Below, in pieces: positions 23,695 to 30,290 of a stretch of 30,290 bases of DNA. Both the position numbers and the translations under genes were made by a program. Position 1 is the stretch's first letter, and each line of letters begins with the position of its first letter. The stretch is from a virus. Below the pieces are notes generated by a model, which had not been told where the DNA came from, ran no database searches, and saw nothing but the letters and a program-made list of their open reading frames with translations. The stretch spans positions 1 to 30,290 of IMG/VR virus record IMGVR_UViG_3300024273_001963; one strand, 5' to 3'.

Positions 23695-24219
23695 TCTGAA
23701 GTAAAGTTTTCTTATAGCTTTAATAGTCCTATCATTATAATATTCTGTATAATGTTTCTTATTACGGGTAGCATTAAGATGTGGCAGTTCTATATCATCT
23801 GCTTTTATATTTATCAATAGTTGTTTAAAATCCACATCCAAATTTTCATATTTTCCAACAAAATCAACTTTTCTATTCAAGAAATGTGTCAGTCTTTTGA
23901 AATGCACTTGCTGAAGAATTTCATGTACCGGAGTGTCTAATAAAAATTCTTCGAAGTCTCTTCCTTTAATTAGATTCTTCTGCGCCAATTTATCCACATC
24001 ATTTATTCCTCCATCTTTCAAGAACAGATAAGCGCTAAGGAATCTATCCCAAGGATTACGTACAAAGGAGAAGAGATAGTAATTCTGTATTTTTTTCTCT
24101 CGCCAGTAATAATTGGCTGGCTGGTGGCTATGAACATCACTACCAAATGCATTCACGATTGAATTACCTGCGCACTTTGGAATGTGTATAAAAACACACT
24201 TTCTCTTATCATCTACCAT
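23659..24219 (-). CDS. Sulfotransferase family protein (copy 1), 186 aa
   Basis: ATG at 24219, 6 nt after a perfect late promoter that lies in the end of the preceding gene (7-nt gene overlap). CVFIHIPKCAGNSI (residues 8-21) is a textbook PAPS 5'-phosphosulfate loop with K15. LFSFVRNPWDRFLSAYLFL (49-67) is the 3'-phosphate-binding motif with R54 and S62. YYNDRTIKAIRKLYFRDIKL, then FNYEFGK, is the usual end of Golgi-type carbohydrate sulfotransferases (Sulfotransfer_2). The enzyme would transfer sulfate from PAPS to a sugar hydroxyl. It is compact for the family but retains both PAPS motifs. No transmembrane anchor is present, so it would work in the host cytoplasm using host PAPS. Confidence 0.88.
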   Translation of the reverse strand: MVDDKRKCVFIHIPKCAGNSIVNAFGSDVHSHQPANYYWREKKIQNYYLFSFVRNPWDRFLSAYLFLKDGGINDVDKLAQKNLIKGRDFEEFLLDTPVHEILQQVHFKRLTHFLNRKVDFVGKYENLDVDFKQLLINIKADDIELPHLNATRNKKHYTEYYNDRTIKAIRKLYFRDIKLFNYEFGK

Positions 24220-25211
24220 TCAAGATATTTATAATTTTTATAATCAAGTGGCGAGCAGATATTTTTATTTTCAAACAACCTCTTTGATTCATTTGTCTCA
24301 TGGAAGTGATACATATTGAGATCGGTCTTCATATTATAGCCTGTCATAATCGCAGGGCTGTGAATCTTGACTGCATTCTTATAAGTTTTTGTCTTATATA
24401 TGTTCTTGGCTCTCATGGGATAATCTAATGGATCATCGTGGCATATACCTCCCAAAATCATCTTGTCCTTGGCCCAGCAGTTTCTGAAGCCAAAGATATC
24501 TATGTCGGGGTGTTCAATGATCATATCTCTTAATGTGCCATGTGGCCATTCAAGATATTCATCGAAATCACAGAATAACATATAATCATCATTGAATAGA
24601 TGAAAAGCATGGTTTATCTGCGGTGGCTGTGCATGATGTCCATACTTATAGTGTGAATCTTTTGGTGGTTTTTGCAATAAAGGGAAATTCACATAACGAA
24701 AATCCCAATTAATCACCGTGACATCATCTCTATCAATGATGTCTTTCTGCGCATCATTCAACGTACCATTATAATAAACATAAAAATTATCTACACCCTG
24801 CCTCTTATAATAATCATACCATCTTCCATATTCTTCAATGTCATATTTAAATAAAGTCGCTACGGAAAATAATTTTTTCTCTTCTCTGTGAGGAACCAAT
24901 TGAAATGAGGAAGTTATTTCTTTCACCTTGATGGCGACATCGTAAACATCTTGGGCCTTGCCGGGTATCTCATACTTTGTTATCCAAGAAGGTTCGCCAT
25001 TCTCTGTTTCTGTTCGCCAATTTAAGGATATTTTATTTTCAAACAATTTAACACACGCGCCATTTACTCTTATCTGCCAGCTTTCTAGCCTTGGTGTGGG
25101 CTTGTAATAAAGTGGCTTTACTACACACAGCAGATTATCTTTGATGAAAACATCAAAGTATAAGAGGTCTTCATCATCTATGTAACAAGAGTGGACGGGA
25201 TGAAATTTCAT
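24213..25211 (-). CDS. GT92 family glycosyltransferase, 332 aa
   Basis: The N-terminal about 110 residues form a beta-rich extra domain (DVFIKDNLLCVVKPLYYKP and WQIRVNGACVKLFENK). The GT92 (DUF23) domain starts at about 113: LFSVATLFKYDIEEYGRW, then YDYYKRQGVDNFYVYYNG. The metal-binding DYMLFCDFDEYLEW has D215-x-D217. HSPAIMTGYNM and MYHFHETNES complete the usual layout, with the late His probably a metal ligand. GT92 enzymes in animals and plants include galactosyltransferases that act on fucose or on N-glycan and pectic chains; the bacterial and phage members are little studied. It shares the domain with the first half of the 3801-5300 protein. The start codon overlaps the methyltransferase stop by 1 nt. 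Confidence 0.88.
   Translation of the reverse strand: MKFHPVHSCYIDDEDLLYFDVFIKDNLLCVVKPLYYKPTPRLESWQIRVNGACVKLFENKISLNWRTETENGEPSWITKYEIPGKAQDVYDVAIKVKEITSSFQLVPHREEKKLFSVATLFKYDIEEYGRWYDYYKRQGVDNFYVYYNGTLNDAQKDIIDRDDVTVINWDFRYVNFPLLQKPPKDSHYKYGHHAQPPQINHAFHLFNDDYMLFCDFDEYLEWPHGTLRDMIIEHPDIDIFGFRNCWAKDKMILGGICHDDPLDYPMRAKNIYKTKTYKNAVKIHSPAIMTGYNMKTDLNMYHFHETNESKRLFENKNICSPLDYKNYKYLEW
24226..24233 (-). promoter_or_regulatory. T4-type late promoter inside the GT92 gene
   Basis: Perfect TATAAATA followed by TCTTGA and the ATG at 24219 (6-nt gap). It would restart transcription for the two sulfotransferases and the fucosyltransferase-like gene. Confidence 0.65.
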
Positions 25212-26041
25212 TATTTAATACTAAGTAAGTAAGCAGTTTGATACATGCCGTGATATTTAGGAATAATTTCGATGATGTTGAAAATTTTATTAAGTCTAGA
25301 GAGAATAAATTCATTTGAATACCACACACCAGTTAGCCATGGCCCATCATTGAATGTTAATTTTCCAAAAGGGTCTTTTAAATCTTTAATGAGTCTCAGC
25401 GCCTTCAAAGGACCTGTATATTTTTTATTACTATTTTCATCAGTCTCTTCAGGGTTCAATCTTTTGACTTCATCGAGCGCATATTGATCATTAATCGATA
25501 TGATAGCCAATCCTCTGTCTTTATTCATTACTCGTGCTAATTCTAGAAGCCATGCATCCGCCAGTTCGCCGATATGAGTAAACACAGATTCTGCAAAGAT
25601 AAAATTAAGAGAATCATCTCGGAATGGTAGATGTGGCAAAGTAGTATTCATAAAGAAATTCAGATTACTAGGTAAATTTTGTTGGGCCCAAGCGATGGCA
25701 GGGCCATCTATATCCACACCCCAAACGTCCACACCTCTCGATGCTTCGGGTTCAAACCATCGAATCAATCTACCCGAAGAGCAACCAAATTCCATAATCT
25801 TGTCACCTTCCTTTAATTCTCCAAAATGTTTTTCAAAGGATTTTCTATATACATCGGCATTTATTGATCCACCTTCCATATAGTGTTCATCGTGATCTAA
25901 ATTATACCAATGTCTCATTCTACCATTTTGTGGACATATAGAATTTGATTCTTTTTCATTTTCTGAATTAAAAGATATATGATTTATATCACCAATATCA
26001 TTTATAAAGATACCAGCTGTTGATGTAGATAATTCACCCAT
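25211..26041 (-). CDS. SAM-dependent methyltransferase, class I, 276 aa
   Basis: A strong motif I is present, KIMEFGCSSGRLIRWF (residues 81-96), with the acidic strand-2 residue in VWGVDIDGPAIAWAQ (D110/D112), motif II-like LPFRDDSLNFIFAESVF (about 136-152) and the post-motif strand RGLAIISIND. This is the Methyltransf_11/25 pattern. A short N-terminal extension (1-75) holds RMRHWYNLDHDEHYMEGGS, which probably forms the substrate lid. Placed between a fucosyltransferase-like and a GT92 gene with overlapping ends, O-methylation of a sugar is the likeliest job. It is only distantly like the methyltransferase at 2185. Confidence 0.85.
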   Translation of the reverse strand: MGELSTSTAGIFINDIGDINHISFNSENEKESNSICPQNGRMRHWYNLDHDEHYMEGGSINADVYRKSFEKHFGELKEGDKIMEFGCSSGRLIRWFEPEASRGVDVWGVDIDGPAIAWAQQNLPSNLNFFMNTTLPHLPFRDDSLNFIFAESVFTHIGELADAWLLELARVMNKDRGLAIISINDQYALDEVKRLNPEETDENSNKKYTGPLKALRLIKDLKDPFGKLTFNDGPWLTGVWYSNEFILSRLNKIFNIIEIIPKYHGMYQTAYLLSIK

Positions 26042-27041
26042 TTAATTTTTTATTTAATTTTTCTATTCTCTGTGTGGACTCTTCCACCATATCATTTCCT
26101 ATATTTTTTAATATTTTATTTCCTTGTATTAAATTTTCTATAACAATCTGAGAATTATCTTTCTGTACACTGTCATTTATATAGGTTTTAACATCATCAA
26201 TACCGAATATATTTATACCTTTTAATCCTAATTTATGAAACTTGTGATCTGGTGGGAAATTAAAGATAGGTACATTCAATGAGAACACTGCGTCGAATAT
26301 CTTCTCTGTGATATAATTAGGCGCAAGGGTATTCTCCATAGAAAGAAGATACCGCGAACTCATACAGGATTTAATTTTATGATAGTGCCATGATCTATTA
26401 TCTCTTGCGTTTGAAACACATGTCTTACCAGACTGTTTCGACCATCCTTTTCCATCAAGGCGATTTTCTTTATCCTCTCCTATCTCTTCTGCTATCTTAG
26501 ATCTACGAACCATATTACATTCATCGAATATCTTTGATACCTTTTTTTCGAATCTCCCATTTGCTTTACCCACGAGAGCCTGGATATTTATGGGTCTCTT
26601 TTTCCATATATCAACGAGTTCTTTATCTGTCTTGCTCGACCACTGCATCGCCATAGTGATATATTTTGCCACAATGTCTGGGTGATGAGTGAGATAATAT
26701 GGTATTGTGTCGAATTCAAAGACATCACTATTAAAATGATTCAACTGTGTTATCTTATGACCGTTCCATTCAACCACATTCTCTTTTAATTTCTCTGGTG
26801 TGACCACATTCGAATATAAATCCCATATAGGTTCATCCGAAAAAGAATAGAGCTGGGCATTAATCTTTTGTTTACTTTGAAGGAAATCGTGTTGGTGATA
26901 GAACGGATCGGTTAATAGGATGACCTCTGCATCGTCAAGATCTTCAACTACATTAAAAATTCTCTCAATTCTCCACCTGTAATTAGATGAATTATAAATG
27001 GATGCCTTCTCTGTTACACTCAAGAATAATTTTTTCTTCAT
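26034..27041 (-). CDS. GT10 family alpha-1,3-fucosyltransferase-like protein, 335 aa
   Basis: The diagnostic segment is RYLLSMENTLAPNYITEKIF, then DAVFSLNVPIF (residues 230-260). It matches the GDP-fucose-binding motif 'fENs...dYvTEK...al..g.vPV' of GT10 enzymes, with E236, N237, Y243, T245, E246 and K247 at the expected places. The N-terminal part supplies the acceptor domain, with DDAEVILLTDPFYHQH and the YSFSDEPIWDLY stretch. GT10 enzymes transfer fucose from GDP-fucose in alpha-1,3/4 linkage. The length is typical of bacterial members. The C-terminal helix (MVEESTQRIEKLNKKLNG) is amphipathic and Lys-rich, as in Helicobacter enzymes that associate with membranes. It overlaps its neighbours by 4 and 8 nt. 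Confidence 0.82.
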   Translation of the reverse strand: MKKKLFLSVTEKASIYNSSNYRWRIERIFNVVEDLDDAEVILLTDPFYHQHDFLQSKQKINAQLYSFSDEPIWDLYSNVVTPEKLKENVVEWNGHKITQLNHFNSDVFEFDTIPYYLTHHPDIVAKYITMAMQWSSKTDKELVDIWKKRPINIQALVGKANGRFEKKVSKIFDECNMVRRSKIAEEIGEDKENRLDGKGWSKQSGKTCVSNARDNRSWHYHKIKSCMSSRYLLSMENTLAPNYITEKIFDAVFSLNVPIFNFPPDHKFHKLGLKGINIFGIDDVKTYINDSVQKDNSQIVIENLIQGNKILKNIGNDMVEESTQRIEKLNKKLNG

Positions 27042-28060
27042 CCTGTGATATATGCAGTATATAATTGATGTGCGGGTTCTTCAACTATTTCATTTGCTAT
27101 TTTAAATAAATTTTCTCTCATCTGTTTAGATTTTTTTAGATATGGCGCTAATACTTTATTCAGATTATTAAGGTCTTTACTTTTTATTATAATACAGTTA
27201 TCTTTTAGAACCGACGAACGTGTTGGGTAAAGTTCGGGCAGATTATCAATGAAGACAGGGATCGATCCTGCATTGATAGCCTCCCATAAGCGAATACTGT
27301 TATGACCTGTTCCTGTTGGACATAGACAGAAATGTGAGTCCAACAGTTGTTTTATATATGATCTATCCACAAAAGTTTTCCCCTTTGTTTCATTCAATTC
27401 AAAGCCATCCTTTCGAAACTTACTATAATACCAACCATCAATAGTCTTTATATTATTTTCTACTTTGGCTATCTTCGACCGAACATCATCGATATACATA
27501 TCACTATCAACACAACCAGAAAAACAAAATAAATTTTTTCTTTTCTTAAAATATTTTTTTTCTTTCAGAGGCTTTTCAATCTGAATAGGGTGAAGATAAT
27601 AAGGCTTCACATTATGTTTTCTCTTGAAAGTATTCTCCCATGCTTTCGAATAAAATAAATTATTCTCATTATAATTTCCTACACCGAGAGAGCGATCACA
27701 TAGATGGGGCCACAATACTGTATCAACTCTGAACTTACTAAAGCATCTTTCGTAAATAAAAGGTGATGTAATTGCCACATGCTGATGAACAGTTAATACC
27801 TTATTGTATGTACCCTTCATCTCTTTCAGTTGAGCTTGTATTTTCTTTAATTCTACCAGAAGAGCGCAGTATGTCTGATAAGATTTTTTACAATCTCTGG
27901 CACCGACGTGTTGCATATAGGAATCAATGTATTGTGCCCAAGGGAATCCGATATAAACATTAGGGCTATCAACAAACCTATCGATTTCCTTCATGTGTTG
28001 TAGTGCCTTCCATTCTGTGGAATTTGGCTTTTGGAAATATTCGTCAATTGATATTATCAT
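27038..28060 (-). CDS. Exostosin-like glycosyltransferase (GT47 type), 340 aa
   Basis: The diagnostic C-terminal motif SHFCLCPTGTGHNSIRLWEA (residues 242-261), then INAGSIPVFIDN, is the exostosin 'skFcLcP.G.g..S.Rl.EAi..GciPVii' pattern, with E260 as the likely nucleotide-sugar ligand. Upstream, NLFCFSGCVDSD (176-187) opens the second Rossmann domain. HVAITSPFIYERC and VDTVLWPHLCD resemble the N-terminal half. Exostosins polymerise heparan-type chains in animals; plant GT47 enzymes are galactosyl-, xylosyl- and arabinosyltransferases. The phage protein has only one GT domain and no anchor. It is the first gene of the overlapping run, 13 nt after a late promoter, and overlaps the next gene by 4 nt (ATGA). 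Confidence 0.82.
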   Translation of the reverse strand: MIISIDEYFQKPNSTEWKALQHMKEIDRFVDSPNVYIGFPWAQYIDSYMQHVGARDCKKSYQTYCALLVELKKIQAQLKEMKGTYNKVLTVHQHVAITSPFIYERCFSKFRVDTVLWPHLCDRSLGVGNYNENNLFYSKAWENTFKRKHNVKPYYLHPIQIEKPLKEKKYFKKRKNLFCFSGCVDSDMYIDDVRSKIAKVENNIKTIDGWYYSKFRKDGFELNETKGKTFVDRSYIKQLLDSHFCLCPTGTGHNSIRLWEAINAGSIPVFIDNLPELYPTRSSVLKDNCIIIKSKDLNNLNKVLAPYLKKSKQMRENLFKIANEIVEEPAHQLYTAYITG

Positions 28061-28073
28061 AATCTGGAATATT

Positions 28074-28081
28074 TATTTATA
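28074..28081 (-). promoter_or_regulatory. T4-type late promoter heading the glycan operon
   Basis: Perfect TATAAATA with a 13-nt gap to the ATG at 28060. Seven genes follow in the same direction (GT47 to the fucosyltransferase-like gene); most of their ends overlap. Confidence 0.75.
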
Positions 28082-28088
28082 TATTCTT

Positions 28089-29024
28089 TTACATATATAA
28101 TCCGCCAAAGATAGTATCGCTAAATAGTTTCGTTGGAATATATTTATGCGGCTTTATCATTAATTCTGTATTGATATATTTGGAAATCATATTTTCAGTA
28201 TTCTTTTCTACCTCAGCAGGATTAGGTGACCGACCATGCATCGCGATAAGTGTTGTATCTATCTCTGCATGAGAAAAAGAATGAGCCTTATCTCTTGAAT
28301 TCAGATGTTTTGTGACAGCTGTCAAATGTATACCCCAATGTCTATCGGGAAATTTCACATCTTGAATAGGAAGTTCATATTTATTATATATTGGCGTTTC
28401 CATTGGATCATTGTGTCTTAAATATCTTTCATTACAAATATGATGAACGATATACTTGCTCATTTTTCCACCTATCTTTCTATAATCTCCAGGTTGTATC
28501 TTATCCAGAATCCGAGCGCTTGCCACGAAAGGTGCTATCCATGTTTTCTCATGAGGCTTTTCACTAATGAAATTTGAATAATTATGGTATGGATAAAAAG
28601 TAATATCATCTGCACATTTGTGTTCATTTATCTCATTATTATTTTGAATCTCATCAAGATCGCTAAATCTTATCAGATCATCAGGTTGAGTAATATTGAG
28701 TATATGTTCTTTAAAGATTGAACGATGATAATGTTCTACTTCCCATCTATTGGTTTTAACAAAGATGGATTTACCCGTGCTTACTGTCGATCTAAAGTCG
28801 CCACGGGTTGCCTTGGGTAATTGCACCTTAAAATAGATAATCCTATCAAGATATTTTTCAAATAGATGTTTATATCTTTCGAAGTAATATGGCTTTTCCA
28901 TGCCACTGTATGTTTTATCACCTTCACATATAACGACATAATCAAACACCTCAAGGTCGTGTTTGATTCTTAATTCCAATAACCATATTTCATTATTGAA
29001 TAAAAGGCAATTATACTTTTTCAT
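28089..29024 (-). CDS. GT17 family glycosyltransferase, 311 aa
   Basis: The whole GT17 layout is visible. CLLFNNEIWLLELRIKHDLE, then VFDYVVICEGDKTYSG (residues 27-41, with E34), and KPYYFERYKHLF match the N-terminal signature. DDLIRFSDLDEI (115-126) carries the DxD (D122-x-D124). WGIHLTAVTKHLNSRDKAHS, then FSHAEI, matches the C-terminal 'gwHlS...i..K..SfsH.E' motif. GT17 is the family of the bisecting beta-1,4-N-acetylglucosaminyltransferase of mammals; many bacterial and viral members exist without known acceptors. The ATG overlaps the ligase stop (TAATG), and the gene ends 29 nt before the start of the GT47 gene, just before that gene's promoter box. Confidence 0.88.
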   Translation of the reverse strand: MKKYNCLLFNNEIWLLELRIKHDLEVFDYVVICEGDKTYSGMEKPYYFERYKHLFEKYLDRIIYFKVQLPKATRGDFRSTVSTGKSIFVKTNRWEVEHYHRSIFKEHILNITQPDDLIRFSDLDEIQNNNEINEHKCADDITFYPYHNYSNFISEKPHEKTWIAPFVASARILDKIQPGDYRKIGGKMSKYIVHHICNERYLRHNDPMETPIYNKYELPIQDVKFPDRHWGIHLTAVTKHLNSRDKAHSFSHAEIDTTLIAMHGRSPNPAEVEKNTENMISKYINTELMIKPHKYIPTKLFSDTIFGGLYM

Positions 29025-30151
29025 TATATATCTATTCGACCAATATCAACCATAACTCCAAATCGAGGCTTTCCATCTGGTGTTAGATTCTGGTATCGAA
29101 TAGTTGCCATCTGACCGATGAATTCATTTCTCTTTACTAAGAGTTCTGTAAAGTATTCGTGAGTTCCTTGCATAGATGCTTCGAATTCTACACCATCCTT
29201 TGTCACACATCGCACTCGCCCTGCCATTGTGGCTCGCATACCTTTGCCCGCGGTGATATCAATGACCTTGAATTCATCATCTGTGAACTGCTTATATTTA
29301 AGAAGATTCTTAGACCGAGTATGTTCATATAACATAGATGGGTCTCGCAACATAATTCCTTCGTAGCCCTCTTCAATACACTTTGCATGGTATTCTTCGA
29401 TCTGATCATGTGTGATCATTTCATTTGGAACTGGAACAATATATTCTTCATCTGTAAATTCATAATGAATAAAATCGTATCGGTCGGTAAATTCCTTCTC
29501 TGGTTCACTTTGATCGTAGATGTCAAAGATGTATAACTTCAACTTGTCTTTGATCTCCTCCCAGTCTTCAGGCTTAATAGATTTTTCCTTTGTCTTTCGA
29601 GCAAGAGATGTAATCTTATTGAAATCATTATGAAGACGATGACAATATAATTCACCATCAAGTACAATATCGGGGTATTCCTCAAAGAAATCTTTCAGGC
29701 TTTCTTCGATGAATTTAGTCGTGACATACTGTTTTCCATTACGAGTAAAGGCACCATCCTTTGTAATGATACATCTAAGACCATCAAGTTTTGGTGAACC
29801 CATAATCTTCTCTGGCATCTTCTTATAATGTTTTTCCCATTTATGAGCAAGCGTGCATTCGAAGTAACCTTTTCCATTATCGACATCGTTGATATTGGTC
29901 GTGTAACCATCATACTTTTGGCGATCTTCCCACTTACGATTAGCGACGAATTCAGCCTGGGCCGATACATTCCTCTCATTTGATCGACCAACATTGGTTG
30001 CCTCACAATCTGTTGGAACACCTACTGTGATCTTTCCATCAACCTGTCCATGTTCAGTCCAATATTGACCATCTTGATAGAAGACTTGCCACTGTTGTAT
30101 AGCGCCTGTCTTTGCTTTCTTATATAGTATTTCTTTCGATTTAATCATCAT
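29024..30151 (-). CDS. ATP-dependent DNA ligase with WGR-like N-terminal domain, 375 aa
   Basis: Residues about 5-75 resemble a WGR domain: ILYKKAKTGAIQQWQVFYQD, then GQYWTEHGQVDGK, then NRKWEDRQKYDGY. The ligase core follows, with motif I SPKLDGLR (adenylated K121), motif III LDGELY (D165, E167), motif IIIa IFDIY, motif IV EGIMLRDP (E264) and motif V LLKYKQF (K285, K287). The end, GQMATIRYQNLTPDGKPRFG, fits the OB-fold with the C-terminal motif. All nucleotidyltransferase motifs are intact, so it should seal nicks using ATP. It is shorter than T4 gp30 (487) and of a different architecture. Both ATGs at 30151 and 30148 are possible starts; the first follows a late promoter by 6 nt. Confidence 0.9.
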   Translation of the reverse strand: MMIKSKEILYKKAKTGAIQQWQVFYQDGQYWTEHGQVDGKITVGVPTDCEATNVGRSNERNVSAQAEFVANRKWEDRQKYDGYTTNINDVDNGKGYFECTLAHKWEKHYKKMPEKIMGSPKLDGLRCIITKDGAFTRNGKQYVTTKFIEESLKDFFEEYPDIVLDGELYCHRLHNDFNKITSLARKTKEKSIKPEDWEEIKDKLKLYIFDIYDQSEPEKEFTDRYDFIHYEFTDEEYIVPVPNEMITHDQIEEYHAKCIEEGYEGIMLRDPSMLYEHTRSKNLLKYKQFTDDEFKVIDITAGKGMRATMAGRVRCVTKDGVEFEASMQGTHEYFTELLVKRNEFIGQMATIRYQNLTPDGKPRFGVMVDIGRIDI

Positions 30152-30290
30152 TTTTTATATTTATAGTATACTGCGATCATGACAACGGCCGAGATTCCAC
30201 TGAGCACGTAGTTGAATAGAAGCCAGAAGTCGCATCCGAATCGAAGAATCGCATATCCAGCCGCAGCAGCATATCCAATAATCGATAAGA
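30148..30290 (-). CDS. C-terminal part of a small membrane protein (partial)
   Basis: An open frame enters from the window edge and ends at a TGA (30148-30150) that overlaps the ligase start codon (ATGATG). The 46 visible residues contain two hydrophobic segments (LSIIGYAAAAGYAILRFG and WLLFNYVLSGISAVVMIAVY) and a basic tail YYKYKK, as in a two-helix inner-membrane protein with a cytoplasmic C-terminus. The start is outside the window and no family is recognisable. Confidence 0.65.
   Translation of the reverse strand, partial: LSIIGYAAAAGYAILRFGCDFWLLFNYVLSGISAVVMIAVYYKYKK
30158..30165 (-). promoter_or_regulatory. T4-type late promoter before the ligase
   Basis: Perfect TATAAATA with TAAAAA before the ATG at 30151 (6-nt gap). 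It also encodes the YYKYKK end of the upstream membrane protein, so its match could be partly a coding coincidence. Confidence 0.55.

Noticed and set aside
26210-26217. TATAAATA box inside the GT10 gene
   Set aside because: A perfect match, but it is not near any start codon on that strand; it is likely chance in AT-rich coding sequence.

Overview
The window is part of the genome of a T4-like (myovirus-type, marine-looking) bacteriophage. The minus strand carries a recognisable T4 virion block: neck proteins gp13 and gp14, tail-completion protein gp15, baseplate wedge gp8, a very large DUF4815-type structural protein, and several fibre or adhesin genes. Copies of the T4 late-promoter box TATAAATA (or GATAAATA) stand directly in front of many genes on both strands. 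The small proteins at 5469, 12622 and 22036 resemble, from memory, families seen in T4-like phages of marine bacteria. The host cannot be read from the sequence. There is no integrase, so a lytic phage is the simplest reading.

Layout. 1-3582 (+ strand apart from one gene): the tail of an upstream gene, a 71-residue protein whose 3' end runs into a 67-nt tmRNA/tRNA-like RNA, a glycosyltransferase-like protein, a ParB-like protein, a methyltransferase and a capsule-type glycosyltransferase. 3583-5953 (+): a small membrane protein behind a sigma70-like promoter, a two-domain GT92-GT31-like glycosyltransferase and three small phage proteins, closed by a strong terminator at 5966. 6007-12828 (-): adhesion genes, namely a collagen/C1q-like fibre, a von Willebrand A (VWA) domain protein, a coiled-coil fibre and other structural proteins. 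12831-22374 (-): DUF4815 protein, gp8, gp15, gp14, gp13 and a small conserved protein. 22379-29024 (-): a compact run of glycan genes, mostly overlapping: GT17, GT47, GT10, a methyltransferase, GT92, two sulfotransferases and a HxRxGD fucosyltransferase-like protein. 29024-30290 (-): an ATP-dependent DNA ligase with a WGR-like N-terminus and a partial membrane protein.

How it may work together (inference). Late transcription makes both the virion parts and a set of glycosyl-, methyl- and sulfotransferases of families better known from eukaryotic glycoprotein and proteoglycan synthesis. A fibre with a Thr-rich collagen-like stretch is encoded in the same late program. This suggests the phage builds a fucosylated, methylated and sulfated glycan, either on its own fibres or capsid or on the host surface.

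The most unusual items are the minimal tmRNA-like RNA with the G3-U70 alanine signature at 234-300, the late-promoter boxes placed exactly 5-6 nt before start codons (implying leaderless late mRNAs), and the glycan/sulfation island.
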